Part shown: positions 6,682-10,554 of the stretch, piece by piece
How positions within the stretch are numbered: position 1 is the stretch's first letter
Layout of the letters: every line of letters starts with the position of its first letter
Assembly (NCBI GenBank): GCA_029821215.1
Contig: JALGTV010000074.1
Span: 1-10,554, forward strand
Direction: 5' to 3'
Length of the DNA stretch: 10,554 nucleotides
From: Candidatus Zipacnadia bacterium
GTDB taxonomy: Bacteria > Armatimonadota > Zipacnadia > Zipacnadales > Zipacnadaceae
The notes under the pieces: model-generated
What the model was told of the DNA's origin: nothing
What the model saw: the letters and a program-made list of their open reading frames with translations, nothing else
Database searches by the model: none
Program-made: the position numbers and the translations under genes

Positions 6682-6702
6682 ATACCGATTGGGAGGGATA
6701 TT

Positions 6703-7701
6703 ATGAAGAAGCATACGTTGTTGATGGTAGTAGTCGTAGCAATGGTCGTTGCCTATGTGCAGGTTGGCCCGGCCGCTGCTGATGATAGCTGGGCAGACCG
6801 GGTCAGTATCAGTGGCTATTTCCAGGCCCGGTACGAAGGTTCAGACGTTGGCGAAGATGACTTTGACCTGCGCCGGATGTACATCACTATGCTGATCGAT
6901 GCCAACGAGCGTACCCAGGGAGTCATTACCTGGGCGCGGATTGGCCCCGACCCCATTGAGACTTCCAGTACCGACTGGTGCAACATCTTTGTGAATTATG
7001 CAGTCTCCGATGTGTGGACGGCCACTGTGGGCCAGGCACCAACGCACTTTGGTTTGGAATGTGAGCAAGGCTCTGCAGCTCGGATGGCCCTGGAGCGGGC
7101 GGCTATGCTGGAAGGTGGCGGAAGCCGGCCCTTTGGCCTTTATTTCGCGGGCCCGTGGGACCGGGGTCTGTGGCTCACGCGTACTCCCCAAGGCACCGAG
7201 CCTCATCTGACGCTGGGGATTATGAACGGACAGTTCCGAGGCGGCGACAAGAACAATAATAAGACCGTCTCAATTGATGCCAAGTGGAACCCCGCTTGGG
7301 GTCAGTTCGGAGTCAGTTGGCTGGACGGGGAGTATACCGACGGCCTGAGCGTCACTACTGATCGGCAGGCGTTGTTGGGCTTCCTACGCTGGGATGAGCC
7401 CAATTGCCGATGGGCTTTGCAGGGCGAGTATCTGGAAGGAGAACTGTTTGGCTGTGACATTAACGGGTATTACGGCCAGGTAGAATACTCGGGCTTCAAC
7501 CCGGGCGGAACCGGGTTTGTCAAGTACGAGGAATACGACCCCGATGATGCCACGGCGGGTGACACCTATGAGGCATTGCATTTCGGCTATGCTCAGTGGT
7601 TGGATCCCAACAACGAAGTAACCGTGCAGTATACCGATGCCGATAACGGGTGCATCAGCAGTGACGAATTCGGCCTGCAGTGGCAGTTCGGATTCAAGTA
7701 G
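6703..7701 (+). CDS. Porin-like outer-membrane beta-barrel protein
   Basis: A 332-residue protein with a GGGAGGG site 5 nt before the ATG. Residues 1-26 form a Sec signal peptide (MKKHTLLMVVVVAMVVAYVQ, then a likely cut near AAA-D at 26-27). The mature part opens with VSISGYFQARYEG and DDFDLRRMYITML, the start seen in phosphate-selective (OprO/P-like) and related porins. The rest alternates aromatic and polar residues as short strands joined by acidic, Gly- and Asn-rich loops (GQFRGGDKNNNK, EYDPDDATAGD). The last strand ends in QWQFGFK, with the barrel-type aromatic penultimate and Lys last. The mature protein is very acidic and contains five cysteines (C93, C120, C235, C251, C317), unusual for a porin. 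Solute specificity cannot be read. The gene appears monocistronic, with its own promoter and a terminator-like hairpin behind it. A non-porin barrel is possible. Confidence 0.75.
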   Translation: MKKHTLLMVVVVAMVVAYVQVGPAAADDSWADRVSISGYFQARYEGSDVGEDDFDLRRMYITMLIDANERTQGVITWARIGPDPIETSSTDWCNIFVNYAVSDVWTATVGQAPTHFGLECEQGSAARMALERAAMLEGGGSRPFGLYFAGPWDRGLWLTRTPQGTEPHLTLGIMNGQFRGGDKNNNKTVSIDAKWNPAWGQFGVSWLDGEYTDGLSVTTDRQALLGFLRWDEPNCRWALQGEYLEGELFGCDINGYYGQVEYSGFNPGGTGFVKYEEYDPDDATAGDTYEALHFGYAQWLDPNNEVTVQYTDADNGCISSDEFGLQWQFGFK

Positions 7702-7736
7702 TGTAGGTCATGGACGGCTCGGGACATACGAGTCGC

Positions 7737-7747
7737 CTTATCATAAG
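7737..7747. repeat. Short inverted repeat downstream of the porin-like gene
   Basis: CTTAT-C-ATAAG is an exact inverted repeat around one base, just after another small hairpin (GGCTCG at 7715-7720 with CGAGTC at 7729-7734, one G-U pair). Both lie between the porin stop codon and the large terminator-like element. Confidence 0.3.
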
Positions 7748-7759
7748 CGGTAATCTATG

Positions 7760-7848
7760 GCCTCGTCCGGGGCAGCACAGGGGGCGAGCAGGTGTATGTA
7801 CTTATAGTTCGGTCCACCTGGCTTCACCGGACGAGGCTGCATTTTTTT
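7760..7848 (+). terminator. Branched hairpin with T-tract between the porin-like gene and iorA
   Basis: GCCTCGTCCGG (7760-7770) pairs perfectly over 11 bp with CCGGACGAGGC (7827-7837), and seven Ts follow at 7842-7848, after a 4-nt gap. The 56 nt between the arms are far longer than a normal terminator loop and contain a second stem, CAGGTG (7789-7794) with CACCTG (7815-7820). It is well placed to end the porin transcript. Because of the closed, branched form it could instead be a conditional terminator ahead of iorA. Confidence 0.65.
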
Positions 7849-7875
7849 GGTCTAAATCTGTCCCCAGAATATAGT
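7847..7875 (+). promoter_or_regulatory. Weak candidate promoter for iorA
   Basis: TATAGT (7870-7875) lies 17 bp after a poor -35 match TTGGTC (7847-7852). The start would fall near 7882, on the edge of the ribosome binding site AGGAAG (7883-7888), which makes this arrangement doubtful. Confidence 0.25.
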
Positions 7876-7895
7876 ACCGTCCAGGAAGCGAAATA

Positions 7896-9632
7896 ATGAG
7901 CTCCTTATTGCTCTCCGGCAATGAAAGTATTGCTCAGGGGGCGTATGAAGCGGCGGTCGGTTTTGCCAGTGGCTATCCAGGTACCCCCTCCTCCGAAATC
8001 CTGGCTACCTTAAGCGAACTTACCGGTGTGCCCGTACAATGGGCACCCAACGAAAAGGCTGCCTTAGAGGCGGGGTTAGGCGCGGCACTGGCCGGAGCCC
8101 GCGCCTTAGTTACTATGAAGCACGTGGGCCTGAACGTGGCGGCTGATCCCCTGTTTACTGCTGCCTACACCGGAGTTGAAGGCGGACTGGTGGTGGTAAC
8201 CGCCGACGACCCCGGGATGCACAGCTCCCAGAACGAGCAAGATAACCGCCACTATGCCTTTGCTGCGGGCATTCCTATGCTTGAGCCGACCGACTCCCAG
8301 GAGGCTTTAGAGTTTACTCGGCGGGCGTTTGAGCTTAGTGAGCAATTTGATATTCCTGTCCTGGTACGCACTACCACGCGGCTGAGTCATACCAAGTGTG
8401 TAGTAGACCCCGGAACACCCCCGCAACTGCAGCGAACCTACGAGCCGACCGAAGATTCCGTTAAGTATGTCATGATCCCTGCTCATGCGCGGCAGCGCCA
8501 CGCAAATTTACTGGAGCGGATCAGTGACCTGACTGCGGTCAGTAACCAAGGCCCGTTCAACCGCATCCAGCCGGGCGAGGCGCGCCTGGGTATTATCGCC
8601 TCGGGCATTGGGTATCAGTTTGCCCGCGAAGCCGTGCCAGATGCCAGTTTCCTGAAGATCGGTATGCCTTTCCCTTTTCCCACTGAGTTGGTCAAGCAGT
8701 TCGCCAATAGCGTGGATCGGCTGGTAGTATTTGAGGAGCTTGACCGGGTAATTGAGCAGCAAGTGCGGGCCGCCGGGATCGAGTGCGGGGCTAAGCCGGA
8801 CTCAATGCTGGCCGGCGAGCTATCTCCAGACGCGGCCGAGAGGGTTATCCTCGGCGGGACGTCACCCCCATCTACCTCTGCGGTATCGGTGCCTGGGCGG
8901 CCCCCAGTGATGTGCGGCGGATGTCCCCATCGCGCCGTGTTTTATATCCTGAAAAAACTGGGTGCCTACGTCACTGGTGATATCGGTTGCTATACTCTCT
9001 CAGTTCTACCGCCCCTTGAAATACTCCAAACCTGTCTGTGCATGGGGGCCGGGGTTGGTCAGGCGCATGGTATCTCCCAGGTATACACAGGCGACCGTCC
9101 TATTGTGGCGGTAATCGGTGACTCTACCTTCGTTCATTCGGGGATTACCGGACTTATCAATATGGTCTACAACCAATCGTCCGCCACGGTGGTGATTCTG
9201 GATAACCGGACCACGGCTATGACCGGCGGACAGAACCATCCGGCTACCGGACTGAACCTACGCGGCGAACCGGCCCCGGAACTGGACCTGCCTGGCTTGT
9301 GTCGGGCCGTAGGTGCAGATCAAGTGCAGGTCGTTGACCCGTACGATCTGAAGCAGTTAGAGCAATCATTACGCGAAGCGACCGAGACCGATCAGCTCTC
9401 GGTAGTAATTGCGCGCCGCCCGTGTGTATTGATCGCTGACAAAGAAGCAGGCACGCTGGAGCTGGACACCGAGGCTTGTGTGGCCTGTGGGATGTGTTTG
9501 GACTTAGGATGTCCCGCCCTTGTCCAAGATAATAATACTGAGGAGCGCTGCCCGGAAATTCACAGCAGCCTTTGTAACGCCTGCGGGGTGTGCGTGCAGA
9601 TCTGTCCTCGCGACGCACTAAAGATTATTTGA
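7896..9632 (+). CDS. iorA: Indolepyruvate:ferredoxin oxidoreductase, alpha subunit
   Basis: A 578-residue subunit of the enzyme that oxidatively decarboxylates aryl-pyruvates (from Trp, Phe, Tyr) to aryl-acetyl-CoA, passing electrons to ferredoxin in the cytoplasm. The ATG at 7896 has AGGAAG 7 nt upstream. The N-terminal pyrimidine-binding domain shows GYPGTPSSEI (26-35) and NEKAALEAGLGAALAG with the TPP-activating Glu at 53. The pyrophosphate-binding domain has MCGGCPHRAVFY (339-350), GDIGCYTL (361-368), MGAGVGQAHG (383-392) and the GDS...N TPP motif (408-410, N437) with TAMTGGQNHP. The C-terminus carries two [4Fe-4S] ferredoxin motifs: C528, C531, C534, C539-P and C560, C563, C566, C570-P. 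All expected parts are present. It is followed by iorB after 84 nt. Confidence 0.95.
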   Translation: MSSLLLSGNESIAQGAYEAAVGFASGYPGTPSSEILATLSELTGVPVQWAPNEKAALEAGLGAALAGARALVTMKHVGLNVAADPLFTAAYTGVEGGLVVVTADDPGMHSSQNEQDNRHYAFAAGIPMLEPTDSQEALEFTRRAFELSEQFDIPVLVRTTTRLSHTKCVVDPGTPPQLQRTYEPTEDSVKYVMIPAHARQRHANLLERISDLTAVSNQGPFNRIQPGEARLGIIASGIGYQFAREAVPDASFLKIGMPFPFPTELVKQFANSVDRLVVFEELDRVIEQQVRAAGIECGAKPDSMLAGELSPDAAERVILGGTSPPSTSAVSVPGRPPVMCGGCPHRAVFYILKKLGAYVTGDIGCYTLSVLPPLEILQTCLCMGAGVGQAHGISQVYTGDRPIVAVIGDSTFVHSGITGLINMVYNQSSATVVILDNRTTAMTGGQNHPATGLNLRGEPAPELDLPGLCRAVGADQVQVVDPYDLKQLEQSLREATETDQLSVVIARRPCVLIADKEAGTLELDTEACVACGMCLDLGCPALVQDNNTEERCPEIHSSLCNACGVCVQICPRDALKII

Positions 9633-9640
9633 TAGAGCTG

Positions 9641-9649
9641 TGATATAAT
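9641..9649 (+). promoter_or_regulatory. Extended -10 promoter candidate between iorA and iorB
   Basis: TGATATAATC contains TGnTATAAT, a perfect extended -10 element, 9 bases after the iorA stop codon. No good -35 box is seen, which extended -10 promoters can do without. It would give iorB and paaK an extra start near 9656. Confidence 0.4.
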
Positions 9650-9716
9650 CAGTTACCATACTCGGGTCGTCTGGAGCTGGTCAGCAGGATTGCGGCCAGG
9701 ATGCCGCTCATAGCGT

Positions 9717-10340
9717 ATGAATAAACGCAAGTCAGGTTCAATAGTTTTAACCGGAGTAGGCGGTCAGGGCGTGTTGACGGCGGCGGAAATCATTGCCCAG
9801 GCCTGCCTGTTAGAAGGTTATGATGTCAAAAAAAGCGAAATACATGGTATGGCCCAGCGGGGGGGTAGCGTGGTCAGCCATGTGCGCTACTCGGGAGTAG
9901 GCGCAGTGGCCTCGCCTTTACCGGCGCGGGGAAGCGTTGATCTGCTGGTCGGTTTCGAGCTCCTGGAGGCTGTTCGGGCTTTGGATTGGCTGGCGCCGGA
10001 CGCTACAGCGGTGGTTAATCATCTGCTCCTGGCGCCACCGGCGGCCCAGACGGGTCAGATTTGCAGCCAGCAGGACTACTTGACAGTCATTGAAAAAAAT
10101 GTAAATGCAGCTATAATAGTCAATGGGGAGGAACTGGCGCGGCGGGCGGGGAATATCCGTACTGCTAATACGGTTATCATCGGAGCAGCGGCGCCGTTTT
10201 TGCCTATCTCACTGGATAATTGGCAACAAGCGGTAGAAGTCTCAGTGCCACGAGGCACCGGAAAGAGCAACTGGGAGGCCTTCAAACTGGGCCGTTCGGT
10301 AGCCGCCGCTAACGATCAACAGAAGGACGATAGAGTATGA
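9717..10340 (+). CDS. iorB: Indolepyruvate:ferredoxin oxidoreductase, beta subunit
   Basis: A 207-residue partner of IorA, matching the gamma-domain (CoA-handling) fold of the 2-oxoacid:ferredoxin oxidoreductase superfamily. It has GVGGQG (13-18) and SEIHGMAQRGGSVVSHVR (40-57), both hallmark motifs, then a LLVGFELLEAVRAL helix and a C-terminal NWEAFKLGR helix, with length typical of IorB. The start at 9717 is the first in frame after a TAG at 9711; its ribosome binding site is weak. A 7-codon frame beginning at 9701 ends in TAA overlapping this start, which may allow coupled re-initiation. The stop codon overlaps the original paaK start in an ATGA, so iorB and paaK are tightly coupled. Confidence 0.93.
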   Translation: MNKRKSGSIVLTGVGGQGVLTAAEIIAQACLLEGYDVKKSEIHGMAQRGGSVVSHVRYSGVGAVASPLPARGSVDLLVGFELLEAVRALDWLAPDATAVVNHLLLAPPAAQTGQICSQQDYLTVIEKNVNAAIIVNGEELARRAGNIRTANTVIIGAAAPFLPISLDNWQQAVEVSVPRGTGKSNWEAFKLGRSVAAANDQQKDDRV

Positions 10341-10350
10341 TTTGGGATGT

Positions 10351-10554
10351 ATGAGTAGTGATGAACGCCAGGCTATTCAGGTCAAGCGCTTACAAGCAAT
10401 GATCGGTCGAGTGAAGGGAGTTGTCCCCTTCTACAATCGCGTTCTGACTGAGGCGGACATTAATCCCCAGGACATAACCAGCCTGGATGACCTGGCCGAG
10501 TTGCCCTTTACTACTAAGGATGACTTACGCCAGAATTATCCGTATGGAATGTTT
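10351..10554 (+). CDS. paaK: Phenylacetate-CoA ligase family protein (PaaK type), N-terminal part, start region damaged
   Basis: The first 68 residues from the ATG at 10351 match the N-terminus of AMP-forming phenylacetate-CoA ligases: MSSDERQAIQVKRLQ, VPFYNRVL, ITSLDDLAELPFTTKDDLR and NYPYGMF. The rest, with the adenylation motifs, lies beyond the window. Family members usually begin MIW(D/N) several residues before this block. Here ATG ATT TGG GAT (MIWD) is present at 10337, overlaps the iorB stop as ATGA and has AGAAGGA 9 nt upstream, but it runs into TGA at 10352. The few codons linking MIWD to CMSSDER are missing and the frame differs. Translation could still resume at 10351, since that TGA and ATG overlap. 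With iorAB the gene suits conversion between aryl-acetyl-CoA and free aryl-acetate; indoleacetate or phenylacetate are possible substrates. Confidence 0.82.
   Translation, partial: MSSDERQAIQVKRLQAMIGRVKGVVPFYNRVLTEADINPQDITSLDDLAELPFTTKDDLRQNYPYGMF

Larger units (their letters stand above)
6293..6702. other. 410-base intergenic region with divergent promoters and structured leader
   Basis: This gene-free stretch holds a minus-strand promoter for the radical SAM gene (6385-6413), a plus-strand promoter for the porin-like gene (6460-6487), and a plus-strand leader of about 200 nt with several inverted repeats. An inverted repeat GTAGA-GG-TCTAC (6327-6338) lies in the minus-strand leader. Two short open frames on the plus strand (6396-6593 and 6594-6782) lack ribosome binding sites and family resemblance, and I do not call them genes. 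Confidence 0.6.
6494..6702 (+). promoter_or_regulatory. Long structured 5' leader of the porin-like gene, candidate cis-regulatory RNA
   Basis: Between the predicted transcript start and the start codon are nested inverted repeats: TTGGTA (6494-6499) can pair with TACCAA (6560-6565), enclosing a hairpin ATTGG/CCAAT (6515-6519 with 6527-6531). A long imperfect stem (6592-6642) follows, then a TACCGA repeat (6654-6659 and 6683-6688) and a strong GGGAGGG ribosome binding site (6691-6697). I could not match it to a riboswitch class from memory. The structure is read by eye, not folded by computer. Confidence 0.4.

Noticed and set aside
6494..6702. Known riboswitch classes (cyclic-di-GMP, Moco, fluoride, cobalamin) for the porin leader
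   Set aside because: The conserved core sequences I remember for these classes are not present; a model search would be needed to exclude distant members.
6396..6782. Two short plus-strand open frames (6396-6593 and 6594-6782)
   Set aside because: No ribosome binding site, no recognisable domain, they cover the porin promoter and structured leader, and the second runs into the porin-like gene out of frame.
1..10554. tRNA genes, CRISPR arrays, insertion sequences
   Set aside because: No cloverleaf, no regularly spaced repeats, and no transposase frame were found on either strand; the recombinase at the left edge shows no flanking attachment repeats within the window.

Overview
The window reads as chromosomal DNA of a moderately GC-rich, diderm, probably anaerobic bacterium. 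The diderm call rests on one gene: a signal-peptide-bearing, porin-like beta-barrel protein at 6703-7701. The anaerobic call rests on an oxygen-sensitive indolepyruvate:ferredoxin oxidoreductase (iorA/iorB) and an anaerobic sulfatase maturase-type radical SAM/SPASM enzyme. Genes use ATG, GTG and TTG starts with Shine-Dalgarno sites, and several have clear sigma-70-like promoters. I cannot name a phylum with confidence. No tRNA, rRNA, CRISPR array, insertion sequence or origin is visible.

Layout: (1) 1-510, minus strand, the 5' part of a tyrosine recombinase (Xer/integrase family) whose open reading frame carries an N-terminal membrane segment. It diverges from (2) a membrane-anchored eight-repeat PQQ-type beta-propeller at 660-1757, with back-to-back promoters between them. 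(3) 1876-5075, plus strand: a LarA-family nickel-dependent racemase, a broken pyrF (orotidine-5'-phosphate decarboxylase) and an intact pyrB (aspartate carbamoyltransferase). (4) 5093-6292, minus strand, convergent with pyrB: a radical SAM/SPASM protein with a SEC-C zinc tail. (5) A 410-base intergenic region with divergent promoters and a structured leader of about 200 nt before the porin-like gene. (6) A branched terminator-like element, then iorA, iorB and the start of a paaK-type arylacetate-CoA ligase.

Functional links: pyrF and pyrB belong to de novo pyrimidine synthesis. iorA, iorB and paaK form a familiar set for ferredoxin-linked oxidation of aryl-pyruvates and interconversion of aryl-acetates with their CoA thioesters. 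The porin, the propeller and the recombinase have no evident pathway link.

The most notable observations are: the membrane segment joined in frame to a tyrosine recombinase; three places where conserved protein blocks are present but the DNA between them is missing and the frame has slipped (two in pyrF, one at the start of paaK); the long structured leader of a cysteine-containing porin-like gene; and the branched hairpin ending in a T-tract ahead of iorA. The three gaps may be real decay or sequence/assembly error, and the window alone cannot decide this. I did not find a convincing new multi-gene system.
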